From the NCBI GenBank assembly GCA_905250025.1, contig CAJNOJ010000152.1, positions 62,001-126,000 of the forward strand: DNA of 64,000 nucleotides, in the 5' to 3' direction. This document shows, in pieces, positions 10,659-25,961 of the stretch. The notes under the pieces were generated by a model. The model was not told the origin of the DNA. It searched no databases and worked only from the letters and a program-made list of their open reading frames with translations. Within the stretch, counting starts at the first letter, position 1. Every line of letters starts with the position of its first letter. The translations under genes were made by a program, and so were the position numbers. The DNA comes from Adineta ricciae. Lineage: Eukaryota; Rotifera; Eurotatoria; Adinetida; Adinetidae.

Positions 10659-13600
10659 ATGGCTATGGTTCTACAAGCAAATCGTATGACAAGCGGCAAT
10701 AGCAGTACAGTTTCAATGGATGCATACAAGCCGCTGCATCATAAATCTTGTTCATCAACATCATCGACACCGCCTCGTTCTGCGTCACCAGTAAATAATC
10801 AAGAAGATAGTTTTCGTCGAATGATTTTCGACAAAGTCGAAGAAGGTAAACGTGATATGGATCCGCACAAATGTCAACAGATCCTGGAAGATCTTATGAA
10901 AATGTTGAAACATCTGACGGCAGATGTGAATAATTATAATTTAGCCTTCCGAGAAACCCGACCACCATTTTATATGCAGGTAAGTCAAAAGGAACTTGCT
11001 CAAACTAAGTTCGACTGTCTTTATTCCAGGAATTTCAACGTTTAACTGATCGAATCGAAATCCTAACGAAAGCTCGTGATAATCTAACCGAATACCTTCA
11101 TGAAGTTGACTATCAAAACAATTCTCCAGTATTTCCGTCGTCTTCACCCATCAATGATGTCCCACTGGAAAATAGCCATTATTCGAATCAATCTCAATAT
11201 TCTCCATTAGACAAATCTCCTCAACAATCGAAAATATCTTTCTCACCTAATCAACTGAATTCGAAAGATATCTACATCCACGATTATTCCACGCCAAGCA
11301 ATGATCAACAAACAACTTATCATTATTATCCCTTGACACCACCAATATCAACACATGTACTCCCTTATTCGACAAGTTATTTTAGTCAACGATCACGCAG
11401 CCCAAGCATGACGCCAAGTAATTTCATACGTGTACACTTTCCGAATAAGCATACAACAGCCGTAAGTTAATTACGAATGAATCTCGTCGAAATATCACTC
11501 GCTCTATCTTCTAGTTTGCGCCACGTAATGATGAAACACTTGAGATTGCACTTGAATCACGTGCTCTCCGACATTCGGTAACAAATCTAAGAGCCTATAC
11601 ACCTGTTTATATGATATCAAGGTAATAGATATCTAATCTGGCGAATAGCATTGAATTTGATTTGTTTATTTACAGACAACCGTGTCCATGGGATATAACA
11701 CTCGATCGAGTACTAGAAACTGAAATCGAACTTGAAGAGAAAACGAAACTTGATCACTCATTTGTAAGTAGAAAAGTCGAGTCGTTGATCGATTCGATTA
11801 GAACAAACGACAACGAAAAAACTTCTTTGTTTTGTCATAGATTCGCAAAACATTTTTCACATTAACATATTGTGACGCATGTCATAAATTGTTATTTCAA
11901 GGACTTCGTTGTCTTGTATGCGGTCATCGCATACATGCTCGATGCATTCGTAAATCTCATTTATGTCGTTTCGAATCTGGAGATATCTTTTTTCGGTACT
12001 TTATATCTCAATGTTTTGCTTACACGTCATATGCTTTCGATGTTTGTCTATGTTGTGTCTCTTTCTGTCTAGGAAACGATATCAACATCTCGTTTTTCTT
12101 TTGTTCGTGTTCGTTGTGCTGTTTGTCACCATCGTATTCACGAGAGTCATAAACATTGTGTTCTATGTAAGAATCATTATCACAATCATTGTCATATCAA
12201 AGTACCAGTATGTTCGCAACCGATCATTGAGTACGTGTTGTCTGATGTTCTGTGTAGAAAGACATGCTTCATTCTTCAAAGTCACAGAGTAGTTTAACGA
12301 TCTGTTTTCTTTAGCCATATTCAACATCGTAGTCCAAATCGATTGGATGTTGAACGCACGATAACACAAACTCGAACTAAAGAACAATCACGGAGTCTAC
12401 CGCGAATTCCAGTATCGGTATGTCGAGTTGCTTTCTCTCAAAATATTGTTCAATTCTTGTCATCTCTTCCTTTTTTCTTTAAAGAGAATTGACATTAATA
12501 CAAATCATGCGGTTGGTAAGTAAAAAGCCTGACTTTCTATTTGAACGTGTTTTGTTCCTTTGCCTCTGACTACATTCTATTTTTAATCTTTTCATTGGTT
12601 GTTCTGCGTACGTGACGTAGGTGGATCAGATAACATTTCTTTATTAGTTTCGATTTGTTTTTTTTCTGGCTTTGATTTCAATGAGGGATATCGGAGATTT
12701 ATTTATTTCCCCATGACTTGCATATTAAGTCAATATTCGTATGAAGCTATGAATCAGATTATTCTAATATTCTTTTGACAGATCCGCAAAAAGATATTAG
12801 TCAGGATTTACACAGTGTTTCATCCGAATCTTCATCGTCGTCATTATCATTATACATTCGTCGCACGTCTCCATTATTGTTGAGTAAGATATTTTCCAAT
12901 TATCTTGACACATTATAACATGCTTAGCACTTCTATGGAAAATATCATTTATCATCGCTTTTCTCCTATGTAGCGGGACGTGTCAATGAATTCTTGTCAA
13001 GATAATTCATTTATCTCTTATTTAATTTCAGCTGTCAATGGATCAATTATTACCAGTCCGGAAAATCTTCGACCCAGCCTAACGAGACCATCAAGTGATG
13101 GAATTTCTGACGTCAAAAAATCGTCACATGTATGTTGCAATCGATTTTTTTCTTCGTCGAAACAGTTCACCGAACTTCGTTTGTTTGTTTTTGCCAAATA
13201 GAAACTGAGCGAATGGGAAATTCGACCTGAAGACTTGCTCAACCGTGGTCGAATGGTCGGTCGTGGCACATATGGTAGTGTATATAAAGCGGAAGTTCGA
13301 TTACATGGTATGCTGAATTGTAAAGATCTCTCTGTCTTCGACAAAGAATTCTTTGTCGTCTAGGTTTAGTCGCACTTAAAGAATTGAATTTTATATCGCC
13401 AACACCTAGTCAATATCAAGCATTTCGAAATGAAGTGATTGCTCTCAAGTATATTTAATAGAACGCTCAGGAAAAGCAGCTGTCATTTATTTCATGTTCT
13501 TAGGAAAATCACACATCAAAATACATTGAACTTCCTAGGGTATATGATGTCACCTCGTTTTGCAATTGTCACACAATGGTGTGAGGTAAGAACTTGATTT

Positions 13601-14612
13601 AACAAAAATACGTTGAAGTTAGAAGACATATGTATGTAGGGTTCAACGCTCTATAAACATATTCATATACTGGATCGACATTGGAAAATCACGCAATTAA
13701 TTGATATAGCACGACAGCTATGTCAAGGAATGTCGTAAGTTTGAGGAAAAGTTTTCAATAGATTGCATATTCATTGATGTCGTTAGATATTTGCATGATC
13801 GTGGAATTATTCATCGGGATCTCAAATCGAGTAACGTCTTTTTGGATATGTGTGCTGAAACCGAAGATGTTGGCGTTTCTTGGCGTGTGAAAATTGGCGA
13901 TTTCGGCTTAGCAGCAGTCAAAACTGTTCTAGCTGAAGGTGTTAATCAACAATTTCAACCCACTGGTTCAGTTCTTTGGATGGTAAACTCACATCATCTC
14001 CATCCAATCCTTTTCTTGATATTAACAATCCTCTTCTTTTCACATTAGGCACCAGAAGTTATTCAACAAAAGGATCCGAACTGTTATTCACCAGGTGCTG
14101 ATATATACGCTTATGGCTGTGTGCTCTTTGAAATGTTTAGTGGAAAATTGCCACATACGCCATTAAGTAATAAAGAGCAGGTTAGACAAGCTTTAGGCAT
14201 TCATTATGAATTTTGTATTTACATATATGGAATTTTATTTAGATAATGTGGCTGGTAGGGAAAGGTCGTTTAAAATTAAAAGTTGAACAGTGTCGTGACG
14301 ATACACCAGCAACAATCACTAACCTTATACGACAATGTACAGAATATGACCGCGAAAAACGACCGAATTTCGCTCCAGATGTACGACCTTTTGTCATTCT
14401 AGTTGTTCTCTCATACTACGGGTGGATTTTTTATTTAGATTACCGATACATTATCGAAATTCGAATGTGTATTCCCACGTCTACAGCGTTCACAGTCTGA
14501 GCCGTGTCTCATTCGAACACACCACGACGACCTACTTGGTCTATCGATACATTTCGGTGTACCGAAAACACCTGTCTCCATTCACCGACGCTTTAATGCC
14601 GAAGTTTCATGA
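10659..14612 (+). CDS. BRAF: RAF-family serine/threonine kinase (B-Raf-like)
   Basis: MAPK-cascade kinase activated by RAS-GTP. Exons: 10659-10979, 11030-11461, 11515-11621, 11676-11763, 11841-about 11995, 12073-12230, 12315-12417, 12485-12515, 12782-12883, 13032-13129, 13202-13307, 13364-13448, 13504-13585, 13640-13734, 13787-13982, 14049-14180, 14243-14380, 14439-14612; about 866 aa. Order: B-Raf-specific helical region near residues 45-140; RAS-binding domain starting [14 protein letters not shown]-type C1 ([25 protein letters not shown]); a second C1-like finger; a Ser-rich linker; then the kinase with [35 protein letters not shown] and APE. The C-terminus has RSQSEP (14-3-3 site) and PKTP, as in vertebrate B-Raf. 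The exon 5/6 junction is unresolved: the zinc-finger frame of exon 6 is not in phase with the only obvious donor. RAF identity is very confident. Confidence 0.93.
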
Positions 14613-17076
14613 CATAATTCTATTCGATACATCCACACATATGTATTCTTGATTGACATAAACTCGGTGCAAATTCACACATACATTCCTATCGATTTGA
14701 ACTTATATTTCATGTCTTTCTCCCTCTTCTAATAATATAAATGAATTTCTTTTCGTTTCGTATGCTATTTACAAGACAGTGAAGAAACTCTTCTATGAAT
14801 ATCTTTGTTTTCTTTTTGTATTTTCGTTTCTTTCTTGTTCCTGTTCGTCGCGTCATTACAATGTACATTTTTTAGTGGAAATATGAAAAAAAGTAACTTC
14901 GAAACTAAAAAAGGAAATGATTAGTGTTTTCGTACTCAATTTCGATAGGCACAACTTGCTAGATGTCATTGTCTTTTACCATGTTTCCTTTTATGTCGAA
15001 TTGACAGAAAAATTGCGCTTTAAGACGATTTATTCGCAGGCATTTTTTACGGGTCAATGAATCTATTTTCATTGACTTGTATCTCGTCAGACATCGTAAA
15101 TAATTGGATCAATTTCTTATTCCATATGTTTATACTATGTCTTGTTTAGAATGATTGTGCCCCCAATTTTGTCACAAGCGAACGCATGCAGAGCAAAAAA
15201 TAACGAAACGATCTTTATCAAAACACTAACTAACTCTTTTCCGCTAAGACCAAATGAAATATACAAAAGCCGTTGCCTCTCGTCTGTTCATTGTACAATT
15301 CCACGAGATACTGAACAATGCACGTATAACAACCAGTGAAAGCAACTGTATATGTTTTTTAGCATGAGTATATCTTGTGTTGTTTGCACATTGGAAATCG
15401 CATCCCTTCCTATGATGGGCGCCACTTGCATCGAAATGATTACGTATAATAGAATAATGAGAGCGAAAGATAAGGTAAAAATTCGACAAAGCGAACACGC
15501 AGATCGAGTCAATTGCATTGATTCTCACATCTGATTAGATACCATTGTTTTCATGATAAACACGTATCGTAGCAAATATGTCGATTAGATAAAATTCTGC
15601 AAATGTACCTAGGCGTTAAATAAGTCACCTACCAGTATTACCTGTTGATCAAACAAGGACTATACGTTGACACTCTGGACGTCATGTCAATTCGTCTTTG
15701 AATAAGTTTATAGAAAATAGGGTATGTCAAGCAGTGAATAAATTGCGCATTGTTTTCTATCACACTTCTTGTTTACTATTCGATGTTTAATACTCAAACA
15801 TGAGAGAATTCAATGAAATATATATTCAGTTATTTTGTAAATTGATGCATTAAGTCACAAATAATACGAATGTTCTGTACAGTTTGTATGGCATAATTAT
15901 ACCTTAGTTATATGTTTTGAGATAATACTAAATAAAACGGTACGGTAGATTAAAAAAGGTAAGAATATTTCCATTAAGAAACCTTGACCTGTTCTGTCCA
16001 CTGTATCATAGTTTATTACAATGAGGTATCCATGTTACTCTTTATTGGTGTATCGAACTAAAAGACATCGTATTGGCCAACGTATACGAAGCCGTTAGCT
16101 ACCATACGATAACCGCCTTCAATGTGAATTCATATTGACTAGAACTCTTCACAATGATATTTTAGAACTACGTATATTCAAACAACATGAACTCATGTAG
16201 AAGTATGTAACTATGACCTAAATCGTTTAAGTTTAGTCTTAGTAAATGCATGTCAGATATCCTTAAATAGCACGAATTTTCTTTTGCATACATTTTCTCT
16301 TTTACGAATGAGAAAAAACAACAAGCTCGATCATACTTGACTTATTCGCACGGCTATGACAATGATAATGTAAGTAGTTCTCTTCCCTATTTTGATACTC
16401 GCATAGACAATAGATAATTTACATGAAGCGAGGTCATCCGTACGATTCAAACGTACATTCATGAATATACGTATATATCTATGCACATGAATGATTGACA
16501 AACAATTTCTGTTCGTCGCTTTTCAACCAAAACGTACTCGCACGTTTTTTTTTTAGAAATTTCCTTTTCTTTTTCTCTATGCTTCTCATGCGTGCTGTTT
16601 CGGCTAAGATAATCCCTATTATGCGAGAATCATGACTCAACCTTGTATTAAATTTTATCAGAATACATGTTGTTGTCTGTTTACTATCTCGTTCAGTAAA
16701 ATTTGATACTCACATTACATTATAATCAAGGTGAAATCTCAGTATTTTTCACCGTGACCTATTTTTTGTAGTAGGATACGGATTGTAATGACTACTAGAA
16801 AATAAATCGTGTAACATCCTAATTAGTCGTTGGTCAAGTCTGCCGCATTCCTTGAGTAAAGTATTGACGGCCAAGTATATGTGAAATAAAAATCACTAAG
16901 CAGTTATTTTAACAAAATATGCAAAAAGGAAAACACATGTCTAATTATCACTCGGTACATGACAGCTGAGCAATGCATTCGATTATTGAGAACATGATTA
17001 GGAAATAATTAGAAGAGTCGTAATATTCTCTGTCGTATTGTAGCTCATTCCGCTGTTCGTAAGTCATCATCGCATA
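14613..17076. other. Gene-free interval between RAF and PIWI
   Basis: About 2.5 kb with no convincing exon. Short open frames occur near 15.1-15.5 kb on both strands but show no domain, no signal peptide and no splice partner. It probably contains the 3'UTR of RAF and the promoter of the PIWI transcription unit. No tRNA-like cloverleaf was recognised by eye. Confidence 0.4.
17043..17043 (+). promoter_or_regulatory. Putative trans-splice acceptor of PIWI
   Basis: TATTGTAG ends here, 33 nt upstream of the PIWI ATG. The position fits a spliced-leader acceptor, although the pyrimidine tract is weak. Confidence 0.35.
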
Positions 17077-21168
<4,092 letters not shown>

Positions 21169-21282
21169 AAACTTAGTCTGTTTTGTTTTTTTCTTTTAAT
21201 TCAAATCTCCTTTGTTGTTAGAAAAAATCTATTCTCTATTTGCACAAATCTTCTGTTTTGTTTTTCCAATAGTTCTTTCCAA

Positions 21283-21288
21283 AATAAA
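21283..21288 (+). promoter_or_regulatory. PIWI polyadenylation signal AATAAA
   Basis: AATAAA 115 nt after the PIWI stop codon and 16 nt before the acceptor that precedes MRPL47. This spacing is typical of a 3'-end/trans-splice junction inside a polycistronic unit. Confidence 0.55.
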
Positions 21289-21303
21289 GAATAATGTGTT
21301 TTA

Positions 21304-21304
21304 G
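21304..21304 (+). promoter_or_regulatory. Putative trans-splice acceptor of MRPL47
   Basis: GTGTTTTAG ends here, 5 nt upstream of the MRPL47 ATG. With only 142 bp to the PIWI stop codon there is little room for a separate promoter, so a spliced-leader acceptor is the simplest reading. Confidence 0.55.
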
Positions 21305-21309
21305 ATGAA

Positions 21310-22505
21310 ATGAATCTATTCCAATTAATCAAGTGGACAGTTCATTCACAGAAATTTACCGCTATTCCTGCAAAAGGATGGCTAGGAAATTTTAGACAAA
21401 TCCGTTGGCAAACTACTGATGTTCCACCGAGAGAGGAACCAGCCGCTGATGTCAGCACGAATGTGACACCGACGAAACAGAGCAATCTCATGGAATTTTT
21501 CGACACAAGTGATAATGTGCGTGAAGCAAAGGTTATTCATGGTAAGTTTCCCTATTGAACATTCATGTTGATAAATGAAAATTTAGGTCGTTGGTGGTAT
21601 TTGGATGAATTACGTTTGAAAAGTAATGGGGATTTACATAAACTCTGGTAAGGGACGAATGAAGTTGAGATAAATGTAATATTTGCTAATTAGGTATGTG
21701 CTTCTCAAGGAACGAAATCGTCTATTAACGATGGAAGAAGAATATCGTTATCAATATGAACTATTTCCAAATCCAGAACGTATTGATAAAGTAAAATAAC
21801 TTCATTCGCTGCTTTCATAATGCAAATGTCAGCATAAATCTAGGTAGAGGAGAGTATGCGCAATATAATGACGGTTGTTCGCGAGCGCGACATTGCGTAT
21901 AATCTACTGGAAACAGGTAGAACTGGCGAACCAACTCCACAGATTCGGTATAAACAGTCAAAAACGAAATTGATTCAAACTACTTGTCAAACGTTTGTTT
22001 TTCAGTGAGACAAGTTTCGGTCTTCTACGATACTATCAACCAAAGGAGCGTATTTTACCATTCTATAAAAATCGTTACTACCAACTGCTATGGGGCAAAC
22101 GCAGAGCAGCGGTTCGTATCTAATAAATATTTTTTGTTTATCAATACAGTCCGAATACTTTAGCCGTGGACAAATATCTTCAAACGACGTTACAATGAAT
22201 TTCAAGAACATCAAGAGCATCAAGAAACTAATCGTATTCGAGAAATCGTTGCGAATGTTATACAAAAATATCCACATTTACGTAACGAAGAGGAACGTGT
22301 CATGGAGGAATATAAGAAGCGTTTCGATTTCGAACAATATCATATACCAAAACGATTGGCACGACGACCGAAGTTACGTGCCCATGAAACTGTTTGGAAT
22401 GAACAAGAATTCATTGATCATGGCGATTTGACTGACTCGAATAGTAACGATTACGAGCGTTTACAACAAGAAAAAGCTAGTCGAATGCGTCGAAAGAAGA
22501 AATAA
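21310..22505 (+). CDS. MRPL47: Mitochondrial large-subunit ribosomal protein uL29m (L47)
   Basis: Component of the mitochondrial 39S ribosomal subunit, near the exit tunnel. Exons 21310-21541, 21587-21647, 21694-21790, 21844-21947, 22006-22111, 22164-22505 sum to 313 aa. The first 40-70 residues are basic and hydroxylated, consistent with a mitochondrial targeting peptide. The signature MRP-L47 segment is [20 protein letters not shown] followed by YVLLKERN; it continues with the [15 protein letters not shown] helix and a basic C-terminal extension ending SRMRRKKK. The start was taken at 21310 because the ATG five bases upstream is in another frame. The gene is separated from PIWI by only 142 bp. 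Confidence 0.9.
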
Positions 22506-22704
22506 ATTTGAAAAAATGTTTATTCCCTGTGTTTTTCTTTCAATAAGAATCTGTTCAAAGTGACTTGTTTCGTATTGAATGATCCCTATCAACACAAACT
22601 TCAGGAAATATTCGATTAACATCAACATCACATTTATTGAAATACTATCAAAACTCATAAGGTTCATGCAGTCGCTCGATTAGTAGAGAGAGAAAAAAAC
22701 GATT

Positions 22705-23595
22705 TTATAACTCAGTTTTTGATTTTTTGAATAATCCTTCGATGTATTTCGCTGTTGCGTCGGAAAGTAGATCTCGATGTAGTCGTTCTGTATCACCTTC
22801 GAAAAATATTGCCGCAGCTTCAGCATCCAACATCCATATACCGAGAACTTCTAAGGCTTCTTCTTCTGTTTTCACATTTTCAGCGTATATAATATGTTTC
22901 CCTTCATGTTTCTCACCAATTAGATGGTAAAAGTACGTCTTTTCCAGAAAGCCATGTCTTGCGGTTTTCGGTCCGGTAATTGTTATTCTCAATGTATCAC
23001 GCTCTGTTTCATTGAAACGCTCAAAATACCAAACTCGAACTTTTTCATGGAGTAAATCTAGATGCGCTTGCGCAGCTAATTCGATGTTCAATGCAAACAA
23101 ACGACGTGCTTCTTTGCAAAATTGCTTCAGTTGGTTTCGATCAACAAGTTTCGTCGATAAGATCGTCCTCAAGTATCTTATCGATAGGTCGATGATGTCA
23201 TATTGATTTTGTAGAATATCTTGTGGAAATTCAAGAGTATTTCGAATCGTTTGAATATTATCTAAATAACGTTGCAATTCAATGAAATTATCTTCAGACA
23301 AGCCGTCAGTATCGAACATAACTGTTAAATAGATTTTAAATGGAATGTGGGAGATGGCTTTTAAATCATGATACAATTTAGGTATGACTCGTTCTTTGTA
23401 CCGTTTACCACGATGGTGGATAATAATATTATCTCTAATACAAATGATTAGTGGACTTGTTTGAGAAAGAACATGATCGCGAGCGCGAGTGTATGTAGCT
23501 AGAAAGTTCTCATTAAGGTTAACCAGGTCATTTGAGCGAACACGAAGAATAAATAGGAAGAAGCAGACGATGAATCGGTGAGTATTACGGTTCAT
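22705..23595 (-). CDS. Intronless secreted protein of unknown function (296 aa)
   Basis: I do not recognise the family. The N-terminus is a clear signal peptide (hydrophobic core FIVCFFLFILRV, likely cleaved before NDL). The rest is a soluble, mostly helical protein without transmembrane segments and with only three cysteines. A conserved-looking C-terminal part contains YAENVKTEEEALEVLG and then WMLDAEAAAIFFEGD with RLHRDLLSDA. The gene lacks introns, whereas most neighbours have an intron every 100-200 nt. That could mean a receptor-like lineage gene, retroposition or horizontal acquisition; the sequence alone does not decide. It is convergent with MRPL47, with 199 bp between stop codons. 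Confidence 0.7.
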   Translation of the reverse strand: MNRNTHRFIVCFFLFILRVRSNDLVNLNENFLATYTRARDHVLSQTSPLIICIRDNIIIHHRGKRYKERVIPKLYHDLKAISHIPFKIYLTVMFDTDGLSEDNFIELQRYLDNIQTIRNTLEFPQDILQNQYDIIDLSIRYLRTILSTKLVDRNQLKQFCKEARRLFALNIELAAQAHLDLLHEKVRVWYFERFNETERDTLRITITGPKTARHGFLEKTYFYHLIGEKHEGKHIIYAENVKTEEEALEVLGIWMLDAEAAAIFFEGDTERLHRDLLSDATAKYIEGLFKKSKTEL

Positions 23596-24061
23596 CTTTT
23601 CGATCGGCGAGGTATAAGTTTCAATTCAAGGGGGATTGTATCGAAAATAGTTTGGCTCAATTGTTTCATTGATTGAGAAGAGAACGAATAGTAATCTCAT
23701 AATTATAGATGGACTAAGACGCAGCACTCATTTACATTATAAAACCCTTGAGCAGCTTATCTGTGTTTTTTATGAGTATTGATGTAGATTCTGAAAAATA
23801 GTTTTAGATAATGTTTGAATTATCAGCAGGCTATTTTCGTCGAAGTTGGAGCCTTCCAACATACAACAAGAATTGAAGTGTTTAAGGGTCAGATGATGCG
23901 CGATACGTTTTTTGAATGACAGTAAAATAAATAGATATTGCAACAGAATGTCATACAATGATGCATACGATTTCTATGAATAGGCTTTTTTAAAGTACCC
24001 CATAAATATGTTAATATCAAAATAGTTAACTTGGATTTTTCCCTAGTTACAACAAGTTCTG
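23596..24061. other. Divergent intergenic region
   Basis: About 470 bp between two genes transcribed away from each other. No exon is supported. It should contain the promoters of both the secreted minus-strand gene and the first CaaX paralogue. Confidence 0.4.
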
Positions 24062-24068
24062 TATAAAA
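24062..24068 (+). promoter_or_regulatory. TATA box of CaaX paralogue 1
   Basis: TATAAAA lies 46 nt upstream of the ATG at 24114. The second paralogue has a matching TATA-like element at an equivalent position, which supports both as core promoter elements. Confidence 0.5.
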
Positions 24069-24113
24069 TGAGACCAGTTATCAAATGTTTTCACTCTATA
24101 TCAGCACGAAAAC

Positions 24114-24614
24114 ATGGCCATGTATCAAAAGAATGACTATGGTATTCGAGAAACAGGGGTCACAGCTAGTGTTCCTGATAATGATGTAGCGCGGTGTATG
24201 TACTATTTGAAATGTGTCTGCTCAGTTATAGAATGTAGCGATGCGGACATTCTACGATACACGCGATATCAAAATTATTGGGCTTTATCTAACGCGGAAG
24301 ATGAAACTGTTTATAAACTCTGTCGGTTATTAAGTCCAGATAAATTTGAAGACAAAGTTTTTTTCGAAAGTGAAGCCATGTGTGGTTCATCAGGCAACAA
24401 TTTCTATGAGATCAGTCAAGTACAAAATCGATTGGGTGTGGTTGGTTCCATTCTTATTGCTGGTCGAACTCGCCGAGTAACAAGCATCATGACTTACAAA
24501 ATGTCATGGATGAGAGCAAACTATATTTATCCAATGAATCGTCTAGCAAATCGATTCAATTATGAACGACGTGTAGTGCTTGCTTTACAGGACGCCGATT
24601 GTACAATTTCATAA
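24114..24614 (+). CDS. Unknown protein with C-terminal CaaX box, paralogue 1
   Basis: An intronless 166-aa protein not assignable to a named family. It shares its whole length with the gene starting at 25041. Conserved blocks include VPDND, YYLKCVC, LLSPDKFEDKVFF, then NNFYEISQV and IMTYKMSW. The final four residues are CTIS, a CaaX farnesylation motif (Cys, aliphatic positions, Ser at the end). There is no signal peptide or transmembrane segment, so a cytosolic protein tethered to membranes by prenylation is inferred. Several cysteines cluster in the first third (CVCSVIEC). A TATA-like box precedes the gene. Confidence 0.75.
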   Translation: MAMYQKNDYGIRETGVTASVPDNDVARCMYYLKCVCSVIECSDADILRYTRYQNYWALSNAEDETVYKLCRLLSPDKFEDKVFFESEAMCGSSGNNFYEISQVQNRLGVVGSILIAGRTRRVTSIMTYKMSWMRANYIYPMNRLANRFNYERRVVLALQDADCTIS

Positions 24615-24965
24615 ATGAACTAAAACTTATGAATTATCCTGTTTGACAGTTTTTCTACTAATTCTTTTTGCAGCACGCTCTTCTATCTGACACAATATTA
24701 CAGAGAAAAGTCATTTTGAATAAAATCCCTCGATACGAATAATTCCTTGAGGTAACTTCAACTTCCGAGGAAGTAGAACAACACCGTCATGTTATTTTTG
24801 ACTAACAGCGAGGAATTCGGTAGCATATTTTTTCTTCAAAATTTCCAACATGCACACTCAGGTAGTGTTTTAAGAACTACAAATCTCGAGATTCACCAAC
24901 ATATTCGACGATGGGCGTCATAACGTAATCAAATCATACTTCCTTGTCAACAAACTACACAATGA

Positions 24966-24972
24966 TATAAAA
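24966..24972 (+). promoter_or_regulatory. TATA box of CaaX paralogue 2
   Basis: TATAAAA lies 69 nt upstream of the preferred ATG at 25041. This suggests that the intergenic 350 bp holds an independent promoter rather than an operon junction. Confidence 0.5.
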
Positions 24973-25040
24973 GGTTGATGTCTTCGTCTCTGTTTATCGA
25001 AGCCAATTCAATCAACCTTCTCACCAATATCTATTCCATA

Positions 25041-25523
25041 ATGGCTGTTAGTTTCGGTCGACACCAAATTGGCTTTGAACGAACAGGTCAAACCGCAAAT
25101 GTACCCGACAATGACATTGCCAAACTGATGTATTACCTGAAATGTGTCTGTACAACGATTGATTGTAATAACGAACCTGAGATTCGTCGCTTTACTGATT
25201 ACTCCAAATGGTACAATTTATCAACCGATGAACAACAGGAGCTGTTCGCATTATGTTATGCACTCAGTCCGGACGTATTCAATGACAAAGTATTTTTCCA
25301 AAGTGATGCACTTTCTGGCAATTCATCGAATGAGTTCTATGAAATCAGTCAAGTAAGCAGCCAGATAGTAGCTGCACGTTCGATTGTTGTTGCTGGGCAA
25401 ACTCGTCGGGTGAACAAAATCATGACATACAAGATGTCCTGGATACGAAACAATTATCTTGAACCAATGCAGCGATTAGCACAACGGTTCACTAAGAAGA
25501 AAAGCCGGTGCACCATTTCATAA
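25041..25523 (+). CDS. Unknown protein with C-terminal CaaX box, paralogue 2
   Basis: An intronless 160-aa paralogue of the gene at 24114. The frame is open from an upstream ATG at 24978, but alignment with the paralogue starts at MAVSFGRHQIGFERTGQ, so 25041 is preferred. Shared blocks are NVPDND, YYLKCVC, LSPDVFNDKVFF, SSNEFYEISQV, IVVAGQTRRVNKIM and TYKMSW. The C-terminus is KKKSRCTIS: a polybasic stretch directly before the CTIS CaaX box, the arrangement seen in plasma-membrane-targeted small GTPases. No GTPase motif is present. Tandem duplication with both copies open and their termini conserved argues that prenylation matters for function. Function unknown. Confidence 0.75.
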   Translation: MAVSFGRHQIGFERTGQTANVPDNDIAKLMYYLKCVCTTIDCNNEPEIRRFTDYSKWYNLSTDEQQELFALCYALSPDVFNDKVFFQSDALSGNSSNEFYEISQVSSQIVAARSIVVAGQTRRVNKIMTYKMSWIRNNYLEPMQRLAQRFTKKKSRCTIS

Positions 25524-25821
25524 ACAGTTTATTAAAAACGGATATTTCGATTGATTTTCTTTCATTCTTACCATTTTACTCAATACGTACATATTTTCAT
25601 ATTGTAAGGACATCTATGACTCAAAGAAAAACGATTCTTTATTATTCGCGTTAGAAGTCCTTCTATACAGATGTATCAATTACCAACTTTTTTGCATCAT
25701 CACGAAAATAATAATAAACTAATTTGTTTTATCAACAGTTTAAAATTATTGATTCCTTGTTATTCTGATGAACACGAGAGAATTCGATTGAAAAAAACTA
25801 TTTGGCTTATTTTTCCATGCG

Positions 25822-25929
25822 ATGGTAAATTCCAGTTTCATGGGAATTCAAATAAAATATATATAAAATAAATTTAAATTTATTTTATATATATTTTATT
25901 TGAATTCCCATGAAACTGGAATTTACCAT
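25822..25929. repeat. Perfect 108-bp palindrome without spacer
   Basis: The left arm 25822-25875 is the exact reverse complement of the right arm 25876-25929: 54 nt each, no mismatch and no loop. The arms contain AT-rich and ordinary sequence (for example GGTAAATTCCAGTTTCATGG), so it is not simple-sequence DNA. It ends 32 bp before the SKP1-like start codon and 21 bp before its putative leader acceptor. Possible explanations are a recent inverted duplication, a very short foldback element, or a library or assembly fold-back artefact. Confidence 0.9.
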
Positions 25930-25949
25930 GCCCTCTATTTTTCCTCTTA

Positions 25950-25950
25950 G
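25950..25950 (+). promoter_or_regulatory. Putative trans-splice acceptor of the SKP1-like gene
   Basis: TTTTTCCTCTTAG ends here, 11 nt upstream of the ATG. The good pyrimidine tract is consistent with a spliced-leader acceptor. Confidence 0.5.
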
Positions 25951-25961
25951 GCTATTTCAAA

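Noticed and set aside
11963..12292. Hydrophobic plus-strand frame that looks like a membrane protein
   Set aside because: The overlapping frame gives the C1-like zinc finger and links to the following RAF exons; this frame meets a stop after splicing.
22090..22431. Plus-strand frame through the last MRPL47 intron and exon
   Set aside because: It is a shadow of MRPL47; the other frame continues the ribosomal protein in phase.
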